DNA of 52,140 nucleotides, from the NCBI GenBank assembly GCA_016218805.1, contig JACRCW010000101.1:1-52140 (forward strand), read 5' to 3'. Origin of the DNA: Deltaproteobacteria bacterium (lineage in GTDB: Bacteria; Myxococcota; JACRCW01). The position numbers and the translations under genes were made by a program. Positions 16,081 to 26,383 of this stretch are shown piece by piece (positions within the stretch are counted from its first letter, which is position 1; the number at the start of each line of letters is the position of its first letter). The notes under the pieces are model-generated. The model was given only the letters and a program-made list of their open reading frames with translations, did no database searches and had not been told where the DNA came from.

Positions 16081-17469
16081 ATGGGGCACGCCGCGCATTT
16101 CCTGGAACGGCTGGAGCGCGCTTCAGCGGCGGAGGCGGATGACGCGTTGGCGCTGTACCGGGATGTCCCCGGGTTGGCGTTCATGGTGTTCCGCTGCCTG
16201 CCGGACCTGGCGGCCGAGGCGCGGGTGGCGCTGTCACTGAATGCGGCGGACAAGGGCCCGCACCTGGTGGTGACGCGCGAAGGGCAGTTTGTGACCTGCC
16301 TGGGGCGGGGGATGGCGCCGCGGGGGTTGCCGGTGGTGAACCACCAGGCGTTGACGGCGGCGCGCGCGGAGCTGGCGGAGCAGCGCCGCCGCATGCAGCT
16401 TGCGCGGGAGCTGGCCGGCAGCGAGGACCTCAAGGGGTTGTGGCAGCGGCTTCTGGCCAAGGCGGAGGCGGTGTCGCGGGAGGAGTTCCTGGCCGTGGCG
16501 GCGCTGCAACCGTTGCTCAAGAAGCGCTTGTTGGTGTCGCACCTGCGCATTGCGGATGACCTGGCGGAGGCCCGGGAGTTGCTCAAGAAGGTGCAGCGGC
16601 CCACGGCGGCGCAGGCCAAGCACCTGCGGGCGTTCTGGCAGTCCGCGTGGTTCATGGGGGACCAGCTGGTGCTGGGGTGCCTGGACGGGCGGCGCGGGCT
16701 CACGCAGGAGTTGATCCGCGTCCTGTCCGCGGAGGGGTACCTTGCGTGGGGCGTGTTCCGCCAGGGCGAACAGGTGCTGGCCCTGCGCGCACTGTGGGCG
16801 ATGGGGCGGTGGGGCAAGCCGCTGCTGGAGGGGCTGACCGCGATGTTCAGCAAGGCCAGTACGCTGTTGAGTTGGATGTATTCGGCGTGCGGGCTGCTGA
16901 TGATTGCGCTGCGCTACCCGCAGTACCGGCGGCGCATCACGGACCTGGTCACGGCGTCCCGCCCACCGGATATCCTGCTGGACCACCTGGGCAAGGCCGC
17001 AGGGGCGTTTGCGAAGATCCTGGTGAAGTACCGCACCAGCCCGGAGGACCTGACGGACCTCAGCCTGCAGTGGTGGCGGCGCGAATACGTGCGCTTCCAG
17101 GACAAGGTGCACAGCCCGGCGCATCTGAGGTTTGCGACGGCCGCGGAGGTGCCGGAGGACCTGGCTCTGACGTGGGGCGCCAACCAGGAGGCGGACCTGA
17201 TGAATGACCCGGCCGCGCCAGTGGCGCTGTTGATGTGGTTGCCGTGGCTGGCCCGGGTGGAGGCGCAGGAGTTGTACCTGCCGGCGGAGGTGGCAGCCGT
17301 GTGGCGGACCCCGTGGCGCCCGGAGCGCGCACTGGCGTGGGTGCAGCGGTACGAGGACCACTACGGGCCGCGGCAACCCGTCACGGTGGCCGCGGTCCCC
17401 GGGCGCAACGCGCCATGCACCTGCGGGAGCGGCAAGAAGTACAAGCGCTGCTGCGGCGCCGCGGCGTAG
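16081..17469 (+). CDS. SEC-C motif protein, paralogue B
   Basis: A 462-residue protein starting at the ATG preceded by GGGAGGA. The C-terminus is a SEC-C zinc motif (PCTCGSGKKYKRCCG). It shares with paralogue A the MGH start, the PHLVVT/VTCL block near residue 60, an SREEF block near 135 and a helical, Trp-rich core. The pair are ancient, not recent, duplicates because most positions differ. The 43-bp repeat array lies directly upstream and could control it. A J-domain-like gene follows after 48 bases on the same strand. Exact function unknown; partner recognition by the zinc motif is family knowledge. Confidence 0.8.
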   Translation: MGHAAHFLERLERASAAEADDALALYRDVPGLAFMVFRCLPDLAAEARVALSLNAADKGPHLVVTREGQFVTCLGRGMAPRGLPVVNHQALTAARAELAEQRRRMQLARELAGSEDLKGLWQRLLAKAEAVSREEFLAVAALQPLLKKRLLVSHLRIADDLAEARELLKKVQRPTAAQAKHLRAFWQSAWFMGDQLVLGCLDGRRGLTQELIRVLSAEGYLAWGVFRQGEQVLALRALWAMGRWGKPLLEGLTAMFSKASTLLSWMYSACGLLMIALRYPQYRRRITDLVTASRPPDILLDHLGKAAGAFAKILVKYRTSPEDLTDLSLQWWRREYVRFQDKVHSPAHLRFATAAEVPEDLALTWGANQEADLMNDPAAPVALLMWLPWLARVEAQELYLPAEVAAVWRTPWRPERALAWVQRYEDHYGPRQPVTVAAVPGRNAPCTCGSGKKYKRCCGAAA

Positions 17470-17517
17470 GCCGCCACCCGTTGCGTGCGGCCGCGGGTCT
17501 GCAGCAGAAGGCGCTCC

Positions 17518-18540
17518 ATGCCTTCCAAAACCATGCAGCGGGACCTGTTTGCCCCGCCCCCCGCCCTGGAGCTCAGCCCGGAGTCCCGCCGGTTGGCCAC
17601 GCTCCAGCAGGAACACGACAAGCTGCTGCGCCGGGTGCAGGAGACCGGCGAGACGGCCGCGAAGCTGCGGCGCGAGATGTCCGAGGGCATGGAGGATGTG
17701 GTGCGCGTGCTGGAGTCTCGGATGGTGGCGGTGCACGGGCTGCAGGAGGAGTTGCGGGCCGTGATGGACGCCCTGGCGGCGGACGGGCGGCGCAGCCGGC
17801 GCGCGCGCACGGCCATCCGGGAGGCGCGGGTCTACCTGGAGCGGGAAGGCTTCCTGAGCGAGGTGAGCGTCCGGGCCGGGCCGGGGGCGGACCCGCCGGA
17901 ACGCGAGCCGTACGCCCTGGAGGAGGAGGAGCAGGACGAGCCGGAGCAGGTGTCCGCGGAGCGGCCGGTGAACCGCGCTGAGATCAAGGGGGTGTTCCGG
18001 CGTCTGGCGGCGGCGGTGCACCCGGACCGCGCGCAGGATGATGAGACGCGCGCCCGCCACACGGCGGCCATGAAGGAGGTCACGGCGGCGTACCATGACG
18101 GGGACTTTGCGCGGCTGCTGGAACTGGAGAAGGCGCTGGGAGTGGGGTTGCCGCAGGGCGGGCAGGACCCGCAGGCGCGCGTGGCGGCGCTGGAGCGCCT
18201 CAACAAGGAGCTGCGCCGGCAACTGCGGATCCTGCAGACGGAGGTCCGCCGGACGCGCCGCACGCCGGAATACGCGGCGCTGCGGGAGGCCCGGACGCCG
18301 GCGGGCCGCGCCAGAATGCAGCAGGAGGCTGACGCCGAGGTGAAGCAGATGCGCACGCTGGTGGAGTTTGTCACCGCGTTCCGGGACGGGAAGATTTCCG
18401 TGGCGCAGTTTGAGGCGGGGCCGGCGGCCGACGCGGCGAGCGTGGCGGAGAGCCTGGATGCGTTTGCGCGGGAGATGGAGGCGATGTTCGCCGCCGAGAA
18501 GCCGTCCCCGCGGCCGCGCAAGAAGAAGGGACGGCGGTAG
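17518..18540 (+). CDS. J-domain-like coiled-coil protein
   Basis: A 340-residue protein from ATG 17518 (MPSKTMQRDLF). An N-terminal helical coiled-coil region (about 20-110) is followed by an acidic stretch (EEEEQDEPEQ) and a J-domain core: IKGVFRRLAAAVHPDR with the HPD signature at residues 168-170, then TAAMKEVTAAYHDGDFARLLELE. A second long coiled coil and a Lys/Arg tail (RPRKKKGRR) close the protein. J domains stimulate Hsp70 ATPase through HPD, so a DnaK co-chaperone role is expected. No Gly/Phe or zinc-finger region of classical DnaJ is present. Position after a SEC-C gene suggests a shared proteostasis role (inference). Confidence 0.75.
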   Translation: MPSKTMQRDLFAPPPALELSPESRRLATLQQEHDKLLRRVQETGETAAKLRREMSEGMEDVVRVLESRMVAVHGLQEELRAVMDALAADGRRSRRARTAIREARVYLEREGFLSEVSVRAGPGADPPEREPYALEEEEQDEPEQVSAERPVNRAEIKGVFRRLAAAVHPDRAQDDETRARHTAAMKEVTAAYHDGDFARLLELEKALGVGLPQGGQDPQARVAALERLNKELRRQLRILQTEVRRTRRTPEYAALREARTPAGRARMQQEADAEVKQMRTLVEFVTAFRDGKISVAQFEAGPAADAASVAESLDAFAREMEAMFAAEKPSPRPRKKKGRR

Positions 18541-18558
18541 GGCGCCGCGGCGTGGCAG

Positions 18559-19086
18559 TCAGGGGCGCCACAGGTCCTGGACCGGCACGCTCCAGCCCGC
18601 CGCCAGCCGGGATTCCATCCGGTCACCCACAGTGACCATCTGCGTCAGGGACGTGCTCAGTTCCACGCAGCGGAGGTGCGGGTCCACCATCCAGTATTCG
18701 CGGACGCCGGCGCGCATGTACATGAGCCGCTTGGCCATCCGGTCATACGCGCGGTTGGCGGAGAGTATCTCCACCACCAGTTCAGGAATCTGCTGCAGGG
18801 GTTGGGCGTCACCCGGATGGCTCAGGAACAGCGCCAGGTCTGGCTGCAGGACGGTGTCCTCGCCAAAGAGCACGTCAATGGGCGCGTACACCGCCCACGC
18901 CGGCGGGTGGGCCACCGCCCACGCGTCCAGCGTCCTGAACAACCGAACGGATACCTGCTGGTGCCTTGGGTGGGGCGCTGGCGCCAGCACGACTTCCCCC
19001 TCGACGAGCTCAACGTGCGCCATGGACTCCGGAAGCGCCAGGAACTCAGCCAGGTTCACATACGCCTTCTGGGACACGGTCAACAT
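18559..19086 (-). CDS. Uma2 family (DUF820) restriction-endonuclease-like protein
   Basis: A 175-residue protein with the typical Uma2 pattern: VELVEGEVVLAPAPHPRHQQ, PIDVLFGEDTVLQPDLALF, PELVVEILSANRAYDRMAKRL, and YMRAGVREYWMVDP. The Asp in QPDLA, the Glu in VVEIL and the Lys in AKRL correspond to the PD-(D/E)XK-like active-site arrangement. These genes are abundant, patchy and often multicopy; their cellular role is poorly defined. A second member lies at 32646. It converges with the J-domain gene (18-base gap). Confidence 0.9.
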   Translation of the reverse strand: MLTVSQKAYVNLAEFLALPESMAHVELVEGEVVLAPAPHPRHQQVSVRLFRTLDAWAVAHPPAWAVYAPIDVLFGEDTVLQPDLALFLSHPGDAQPLQQIPELVVEILSANRAYDRMAKRLMYMRAGVREYWMVDPHLRCVELSTSLTQMVTVGDRMESRLAAGWSVPVQDLWRP

Positions 19087-19129
19087 GACGTCAGTGTGCC
19101 CGTGGCGCGCGCGTGGCTCAATCCAGGAA

Positions 19130-19150
19130 GTGTCTCAATATCTGAGACAC
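19130..19150 (-). terminator. Stem-loop between yhhQ and the Uma2 gene
   Basis: A perfect 8-bp inverted repeat, GTGTCTCA and TGAGACAC, with a 5-base loop ATATC. It is A/T-richer than its surroundings and lies 10 bases beyond the yhhQ stop. No T-tract follows on the minus strand, so it may be an operator or a Rho-type end rather than a classical intrinsic terminator. Confidence 0.5.
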
Positions 19151-19159
19151 CTCGGCGGC

Positions 19160-19867
19160 CTATGCGCCCAGCCGGAACGGCGAGAAATCCGTCTCCCAGT
19201 CGAAGTAGTCCTCGTGCTCACGCGCCTTGAGGAACGCCACCACGCGGTAGGTCACCGGCGTCATCAGCGCCTCCCACGCGCACTTGAGCGCGTAGTTGGT
19301 GAGCATCACCTGCAGCACCAGCGCGCTCTCCCACACGCCCAGAAATGCCAGCGGGTAGAAGATGAGGCTGTCCACCGCTTCGCCCACCACCGTGGAGCCG
19401 ATGGTCCGCAGCCACAGCCGCCGGCCCCCGGTGCGCAGCTTCATCTTGGCCAGCACAAAGCTGTTGGCGAATTCGCCACAGAAGTAGGCCAGCAGGGAGG
19501 CCGCCACCACGCGCGGCGTATTGCCAAACACCCCCTCCAGCGCCGCCTGCCCGCCGAACCCCGGCGCCGGCGGCAGCCCCACCACGACGGCGGACATCAC
19601 CGCGGCAAACACCAGCGCGCCGAAGCCGGCCCACACCACGCGGCGGGAGCGCGCGTAGCCGTACACCTCCGTGAGGATGTCACCAAACACGTAGGACAGC
19701 GGGAAGAACAGGATCCCCGCGCCAAAGGTGAACCCGCCCAGCGCCGCCACCTTGGCCGGTCCAATGAGGTTGGCGCACAGCAGGATCACCACAAACGCCA
19801 CCATCACAAAGTCAAAATACCGGTACTGCCGCGCAGCGGCGGGGGGAGGCAGGGTGGTTGGGGCCAT
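19160..19867 (-). CDS. yhhQ: Queuosine precursor transporter, YhhQ/VUT family
   Basis: A 235-residue inner-membrane protein with about six hydrophobic helices, start at ATG 19867 (MAPTTLPPPA); the frame extends upstream but that extension would overlap the divergent regulator. Characteristic segments are FDFVMVAFVVILLCANLIG, FPLSYVFGDILTEVYGY (the conserved DxxTEVYG motif) and GSTVVGEAVDSLIFYPLAF. The family imports 7-cyano/7-aminomethyl-7-deazaguanine for tRNA queuosine modification. Divergent from the sigma-54 activator gene; a GGCACCC/GGGTGCC dyad at 19904-19918 lies in the shared 82-bp promoter region. Confidence 0.88.
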   Translation of the reverse strand: MAPTTLPPPAAARQYRYFDFVMVAFVVILLCANLIGPAKVAALGGFTFGAGILFFPLSYVFGDILTEVYGYARSRRVVWAGFGALVFAAVMSAVVVGLPPAPGFGGQAALEGVFGNTPRVVAASLLAYFCGEFANSFVLAKMKLRTGGRRLWLRTIGSTVVGEAVDSLIFYPLAFLGVWESALVLQVMLTNYALKCAWEALMTPVTYRVVAFLKAREHEDYFDWETDFSPFRLGA

Positions 19868-19949
19868 GGACGCCCCACGTAGCGGAGCCGGCGTGGCGGC
19901 GCAGGCACCCCGGGTGCCGTGCCCCGGGGATGGTGGTAGGACACCGGGC

Positions 19950-21416
<1,467 letters not shown>

Positions 21417-21425
21417 GGAGCAGAC

Positions 21426-22817
21426 GTGCTGGCGACCCTGGAGTCGGTCTTGGATGGAGCGGGCTTCCTGGAGCTGCGCATGCATGAGCGCCGCGCGCTG
21501 CGCATCCACGTGGAGGAGGGCCGGGTGGACGCCGCCATGGGGACGCACCAGGCGGGGGTGGGGGTGCGCGCGCTGGTGGACGGGGCGTGGGGGTTTGCGG
21601 CCAGTGCGGACCTGTCCCCGGCGGCGCTGCGGGACGCGGTGCGCCGGGCGCGCGCGGCGGCTGCCGCCACCGCGCCGCACCGCGCGGCCAAGGTGGGCGC
21701 GCTGGGGAGCGCCGGCCTGGCGCGCGGGTACAGCGTGGGCACACCGGCGCGCGGCCCGGTGAGTGCGGTGCCGGTGGAAGCCAAGGTGGAGCTGTGCCTG
21801 CGCACGTGGGAGCGCGTGCGGCACGCACACGCGCACATGCGCGGCGCGGAGGTGGGCTGGCTGGAGCTGAATGATGAGAAGTGGATTGTCACCAGTGACG
21901 GTGTGCGCGCCCACGTGGTGGATGTGAAGCCGGAGTTCCGGGTCAGCGCGGTGGCGGGGTTTGAGGGGGAGCTGCAGACGGCGCAGGAGGCGGTGGGCAA
22001 GACGGGCGGGATGGGGGACCTGTTCCACGCGGAAAGCGCGGAGGAACTGGCGGACAAGGCCGCGCGCACCGCGGTGGACCTGCTGCGCGCGGGCTACCCG
22101 GCGGCGGGCAACCGGCGCGTGGTCCTGGCCCCGGACGTGGTGGGACTGCTCATCCACGAGGCCATTGGCCACACGGTGGAGGCGGACTTTGTCCTGTCCG
22201 GGTCCGCGGCGGCGGGGCGGTTGGGCCAGCTGGTGGCCAGCCCCCTGGTGAACCTGGCGGACAGCGGGGACAGCCCCTACGAGCCCGGCGCGGGCGGCTG
22301 CGTCCCGGTGGACGACGAGGGGATCATCGCCCGGCGCGCGGACATCATCCGGGAGGGCCGCCTGGTGGGTTACCTGCACAACCGGGAGACGGCGGAGAAG
22401 TTTGGCGTGGCGCCCACGGGGAACGCGCGCGCGTACGAGTACGACAACACGCCGCTCATCCGCATGCGCAACACGTACCTGGAGCCCGGGCGGCAGACGC
22501 TGCCGGAGCTGCTGGACGGCGTGGAGGACGGTTACCTGTTGGCCGGCGCGCGCAACGGGCAGGCGGATGCCAACGCGGAGTTCATGTTTGCCGTGCAGGA
22601 AGTCTATCCGGTGAAGAAAGGGAAGCTGGGCTCCCTGCTGCGCGGGTGCACCATGACGGGGAACGCGTTTGACGTGCTGCGCAGCGTGGACGGGCTGGGG
22701 GACCAGTTCAGCTGGCGGCTGGGGAGCGGGTTCTGCGGCAAGGGGCAGCCGGCCAAGGTGGACGCGGGCGGGCCGCACCTGCGCTGCCAGGTCCTGCTGG
22801 GCGGCCGCGAATCCTGA
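21426..22817 (+). CDS. tldD: TldD-type metalloprotease subunit
   Basis: A 463-residue protein from a GTG nine bases after the regulator stop. The zinc motif HEAIGHTVEAD is at His244-Glu245 to His249, and the conserved Cys in LLRGCTMTGN is near residue 408, matching the His/His/Cys ligand set of TldD. TldD normally works with TldE/PmbA as a heterodimeric peptidase that trims unfolded peptides and processes some RiPP precursors. No TldE gene is present in the window, so its partner must lie elsewhere or it acts alone. Probably cotranscribed with the sigma-54 regulator. Confidence 0.9.
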   Translation: MLATLESVLDGAGFLELRMHERRALRIHVEEGRVDAAMGTHQAGVGVRALVDGAWGFAASADLSPAALRDAVRRARAAAAATAPHRAAKVGALGSAGLARGYSVGTPARGPVSAVPVEAKVELCLRTWERVRHAHAHMRGAEVGWLELNDEKWIVTSDGVRAHVVDVKPEFRVSAVAGFEGELQTAQEAVGKTGGMGDLFHAESAEELADKAARTAVDLLRAGYPAAGNRRVVLAPDVVGLLIHEAIGHTVEADFVLSGSAAAGRLGQLVASPLVNLADSGDSPYEPGAGGCVPVDDEGIIARRADIIREGRLVGYLHNRETAEKFGVAPTGNARAYEYDNTPLIRMRNTYLEPGRQTLPELLDGVEDGYLLAGARNGQADANAEFMFAVQEVYPVKKGKLGSLLRGCTMTGNAFDVLRSVDGLGDQFSWRLGSGFCGKGQPAKVDAGGPHLRCQVLLGGRES

Positions 22818-22823
22818 CTCGAC

Positions 22824-25118
22824 TCAGCCCAGCTCCCGCAGGGCGGCCGCGGCCACGCGCGCATTGACCACGGACAGCAGGCGCTCACGCGAGAAGGGCT
22901 TCTCCAGCACGCGGTCCCTGAACGCCGCCAGCGGCGGGGCGTCCTCCGGGGCCACCGGGCCGCCGCTCATGAACACCACGCGCTCGGCCAGCACGGGGTC
23001 CTTCTCCAGCAGGCGGCGGTGCAGCTGCAGGCCGCTCATGCCGGGCATCAGCAGGTCGCACAGGATGGCGTCGTAGGCGGTGACGTCCAGGGCCAGCGCC
23101 TCCGCGCCACTGGCGGCAATGTCCACCACCATGTCCGTGAGCATGCGGCGCAGGCCGTTGCGGAACATGGGCTCGTCATCAATGACCAGCAGGTGCCAGG
23201 CGGGCGCGGCCGCATGGGCCGGGCGCTCCCCCGTGGCGGGGGCGGCCTGCTCCCGCGCCACGGGCAGGGTCACGGTGAACACGCTGCCCGTCCCCGGCGC
23301 GCTGCGCACCGCCAGGGTCCCGCCGCGCGCCGTCACAATGCCGTGGCACACCGACAGACCCAGCCCCGTGCCGCGCCCCACCGCGCGCGTGGTGAAGAAC
23401 GGGTCGAAGATGCGCTCGCGGTCCTCGTCCGCGATCCCCGCCCCGTTGTCCTCCACCTCCACCACAATGCTGGCGCCCGCCTGCCGGGTGCGGACGGACA
23501 CCCGCCCGGGGCGGCCGGTGCCTTCGCACGCGTGGGCGGCGTTGATGACCAGGTTGAGGACGGCCTGGGCCAGGAGGGCTTCGCCGCCCCGGGCCATGGG
23601 GACGGGTGCCAGGTCCGTGACAATCTCCGCGCGCTGGCGCAGCTCCACGGCCGCCATGCGCAGCGCCTGTTCCACGGCGGCGTGCACATCCGCGGGGCCC
23701 TCATCCGAATCATCCGTCCGGGCAAACGCCTTGAGGTCCCGCACAATGTCACGCACGCGGCGGACGCCCGCGGACATGTCCCGCACCGCGTCCCCCAGCT
23801 GCGCCAGGCCCTCATCACCGGCCCGCGTTGCCAGCGCGGCCTCCAGCGCCTCCAGGTTGGACTGGATGAACCCCAACGGGTTGTTGATCTCATGCGCCAC
23901 GCCGGCGGAGAGCGTGCCAATGGCCGCCAGGCGGTCCGCGGTCATCAGGCGCTCGTGCAGGACCTGGCGCTCCGTGAGGTCCCGCGCCAGCATGACCGTC
24001 ACCGGTGCGCCGTCCAGGACCACCACCACCGCGCTGATCTCCACCTGGGCCGCCGGGCCGCCGGTGCGGCGCAGGCGTGCGGGCGTGGGCGGCAGCGAGG
24101 CGCCCGCCTGCGCGGGCATGCGCAGCCAGGGCGGTTCCGCGGCGTCCGCGCGGCTCATGAGCAGGGAGGCCACCGGCGTGCCCTCCACCGGGTCCGCGCG
24201 GCCAATGAGCCGGCGCGCCGCCTGGTTGGCCAGCAGCACGCATCCGTCCCGGTGGGCAATCACGGCGTCCGGCAGCGCTTCCAGCAGCGCTTTGAGCGAC
24301 GCCTGGCTGCGCTGCAGGTCCTCCAGCGCGCCCGTGGTCCGCGCCAGCGTGGTGGCCAGCAGCGCGTTGGTATCCGCCAGTTCGCGCGTGCGTGCGGTGA
24401 CCGCGCCGGCCAGGTCACGCCGGAGCCGGTTGTACCGGACGGAGACCAGGAAGCTGGTCCCCGTCCCGATGATCAACATGACGTAGTCCGTCAGGTGCAC
24501 GGAGGTGACCAGCTGCGCCAGCATGGCGGTGTCATTGAGCGCCATCAGCACGGTGACCAGCAGGCCCCCGGCCAGCAGGCGGCGGTCTGAGGTGGGCAGG
24601 CTGGGCGAGCGCCACAGCGACTGCACGCACCACCCCAGCAGGCACAGCCCGTAGAGGGAGAACAGCGGCAGTGCGGGCCCGGGCCGGGCTGCCAGGTAGC
24701 GGACCCCGGAACTCTCCAGGCGCACGTAGGTCTCCGGCAGGACAAACCACGCCGTACGCCACAGCAGCCCCACCGCCACAATGTTGCCGCCCACCAGGGC
24801 CACCCACGTGCTGCCGGCCAGCGGGCGCCCGGCCAGCTCCGTGGTGATGGCCAGCGCGGTCAGCCCCGCGGCGTACGCCACGGCCAGCGTCACGCGCGTG
24901 CAGGTGTGCGCCGTGGCGGGGTCATCCGTGGCGTGCTGCACCACCAGGCTCCACAGGTGCACCACCGCAATGCCAAACCAGACGGTGATGTACAGGTGGA
25001 GCCGGTCATCACGTTTGCCCAGCCACAGCGCCGCGTGCTGCAGCAGCAGGTACACCGCCACCGCAAGCCCCATGGCCAGGGGGACCGCGGACGGGTGGCG
25101 GAGCAGGTCCACGCCCAT
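22824..25118 (-). CDS. Membrane-bound hybrid histidine kinase (PAS, HisKA, HATPase, receiver)
   Basis: A 764-residue protein. The first 230 residues hold about seven hydrophobic helices forming a membrane sensor. A coiled-coil segment leads to a PAS-like domain (PDAVIAHRDGCVLLANQAAR). The HisKA domain has the H-box VAHEINNPLG with His409. The ATPase has an N-box (LNLVINAAHA), DNGAGI, and GTGLGLSV. A C-terminal receiver follows with Asp688 in AILCDLLMPG and Lys in LEKPF. So it can autophosphorylate and relay internally; a phosphotransfer protein or the NtrC-type regulator nearby could be the output. Convergent with tldD with a six-base gap. Confidence 0.93.
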   Translation of the reverse strand: MGVDLLRHPSAVPLAMGLAVAVYLLLQHAALWLGKRDDRLHLYITVWFGIAVVHLWSLVVQHATDDPATAHTCTRVTLAVAYAAGLTALAITTELAGRPLAGSTWVALVGGNIVAVGLLWRTAWFVLPETYVRLESSGVRYLAARPGPALPLFSLYGLCLLGWCVQSLWRSPSLPTSDRRLLAGGLLVTVLMALNDTAMLAQLVTSVHLTDYVMLIIGTGTSFLVSVRYNRLRRDLAGAVTARTRELADTNALLATTLARTTGALEDLQRSQASLKALLEALPDAVIAHRDGCVLLANQAARRLIGRADPVEGTPVASLLMSRADAAEPPWLRMPAQAGASLPPTPARLRRTGGPAAQVEISAVVVVLDGAPVTVMLARDLTERQVLHERLMTADRLAAIGTLSAGVAHEINNPLGFIQSNLEALEAALATRAGDEGLAQLGDAVRDMSAGVRRVRDIVRDLKAFARTDDSDEGPADVHAAVEQALRMAAVELRQRAEIVTDLAPVPMARGGEALLAQAVLNLVINAAHACEGTGRPGRVSVRTRQAGASIVVEVEDNGAGIADEDRERIFDPFFTTRAVGRGTGLGLSVCHGIVTARGGTLAVRSAPGTGSVFTVTLPVAREQAAPATGERPAHAAAPAWHLLVIDDEPMFRNGLRRMLTDMVVDIAASGAEALALDVTAYDAILCDLLMPGMSGLQLHRRLLEKDPVLAERVVFMSGGPVAPEDAPPLAAFRDRVLEKPFSRERLLSVVNARVAAAALRELG

Positions 25119-25150
25119 TGGTCGTCAGGTGGAGGCGCGGCGGGGGGCGG

Positions 25151-26200
25151 TCAGTCCCGGCCCTGGCGCTTGAGTCCCCACTCCGCCAGCTTGCGGCGGA
25201 TGGTGTTGTGGGACAGCCCGGTGGCCTTCTCCATGTCCTTGTTGGACATGGTGGCGTAATGCTTCTGGATGAACGTGTTGGCGTCCTCCACGGACATGGC
25301 GCCCTTGCGCGGCGTGGTGCTCTTGGCGGAGGCCTTGCCGGGCAGAATGGTGGGCGCCTTCTGCGGGAGGACGGACTTGCCGCGCGGCGGCGGCGGCGGC
25401 TGGGTCTTCCCCTTGGGCGGCGGCGTGCTCTTGCCGGTGGCCTTGTGCGGCACCTGCGTCTTGCCCGGCGGCGCCTTGCTGGGCGCCTTGGAGGGCGGCA
25501 ACGTCTTGCCCTTCTGCGGGAGCACGCTCTTGAGGTCCTTGCCGCGCGGCGGCAGTGGCCCGTCCAGCGGCCGGGTCCCGTCATCCGCGGGGGATGGCAC
25601 CCGGCTCTTGTTCCCCTTCTTGGCGCTCTCATCAGGCAGCGTGGGGATGGCGTCCTTGGGCTTGGCGGCGGCCTTGCCCTTGGACTTGTCCTTGCGGTCC
25701 TCGTCCACGCCGGCCGGGTTCTCCAGGCCGGGGATGGCGTCGTGCCGGACCAGGCCCAGGCGGTTGAGGTGGCCCTGCACCTCGGTCTCCGTCAGGCCCA
25801 GCTGGGTGGCCAGCTCCGCCGCCGTCTTCCCGCGGTGGTTCTCGCGCAGGTAGGCTTCCACGTCGGGACGGCGCCCGTACTCGCGCTCGCCGCCGCGGAC
25901 AAACTGGATGCAAAGGTAGCCCGGCACGCTGCGCTTGACCCGTCCAAACTTCCCCTCCGCCGGCTCAAACAGCAGCGTCCCGATCTCATAGACCTTGTTG
26001 GGGTCCACCGGGCGGCCCTTGGCGCGCTTCACACGGCTGTAGCTCTCCTCCAGCGTGGCGCGCCGCCACTCCATGCTGGGTTCGGCTTGGACTTCCTCTT
26101 CGTCGTCGTCCTGCGCCTCGTCGTAGAGCCCGGTGCTGTCCGCCAGGCTCTCCAACTCCTCAAGTTGCTTGTTGAAGACGGTGGTGTTGACGTCGACCAC
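25151..26200 (-). CDS. Lys/Pro-rich protein with two helix-turn-helix-like motifs
   Basis: A 349-residue cytoplasmic protein. The N-terminal 40 residues are acidic. A structured region (about 45-150) includes an HTH-like unit, KTAAELATQLGLTETEVQGH. It is followed by a roughly 150-residue basic linker dominated by Lys, Pro and Ala with recurring KGKT, PPSKAP, PPKGKTQPP and LPQK motifs. The C-terminus is a compact homeodomain-like HTH (MSNKDMEKATGLSHNTIRRK). The architecture resembles histone H1- or HMGA-like DNA-binding proteins: globular HTH ends joined by a disordered basic tail. I do not recognise the family. A nucleoid or transcription role is inferred. Confidence 0.7.
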   Translation of the reverse strand: MVDVNTTVFNKQLEELESLADSTGLYDEAQDDDEEEVQAEPSMEWRRATLEESYSRVKRAKGRPVDPNKVYEIGTLLFEPAEGKFGRVKRSVPGYLCIQFVRGGEREYGRRPDVEAYLRENHRGKTAAELATQLGLTETEVQGHLNRLGLVRHDAIPGLENPAGVDEDRKDKSKGKAAAKPKDAIPTLPDESAKKGNKSRVPSPADDGTRPLDGPLPPRGKDLKSVLPQKGKTLPPSKAPSKAPPGKTQVPHKATGKSTPPPKGKTQPPPPPRGKSVLPQKAPTILPGKASAKSTTPRKGAMSVEDANTFIQKHYATMSNKDMEKATGLSHNTIRRKLAEWGLKRQGRD

Positions 26201-26270
26201 GTGCAGCCTCCGCGTGCGCCCCTCCGCCCCGGGGGTTCCCGGTTACGGCGGAAGTGGCGGTATCCACTGG

Positions 26271-26295
26271 AAAAACGCCCCGCGCGCGCGGGGGG
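26271..26295 (-). terminator. Intrinsic terminator or attenuator on the minus strand
   Basis: A 16-base perfect palindrome of C4, (GC)4, G4 form at 26278-26293 is followed on the minus strand by CG and five T residues (26275-26271). It lies about 90 bases beyond the stop of the peptidase gene and 70 bases before the start of the double-HTH gene. A possible promoter on the same strand (TTGACG 26331-26326, 17-base spacer, TATCCG 26308-26303) would start transcription just ahead of it. Confidence 0.6.
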
Positions 26296-26383
26296 ACGCA
26301 GGCGGATAGAGGACGCCCTGCCCGCCGTCAAGCACCGGGCGCAGCGAGGGTGGGTGCCGTCCTACGCGTGGCCCATGCCGGCG

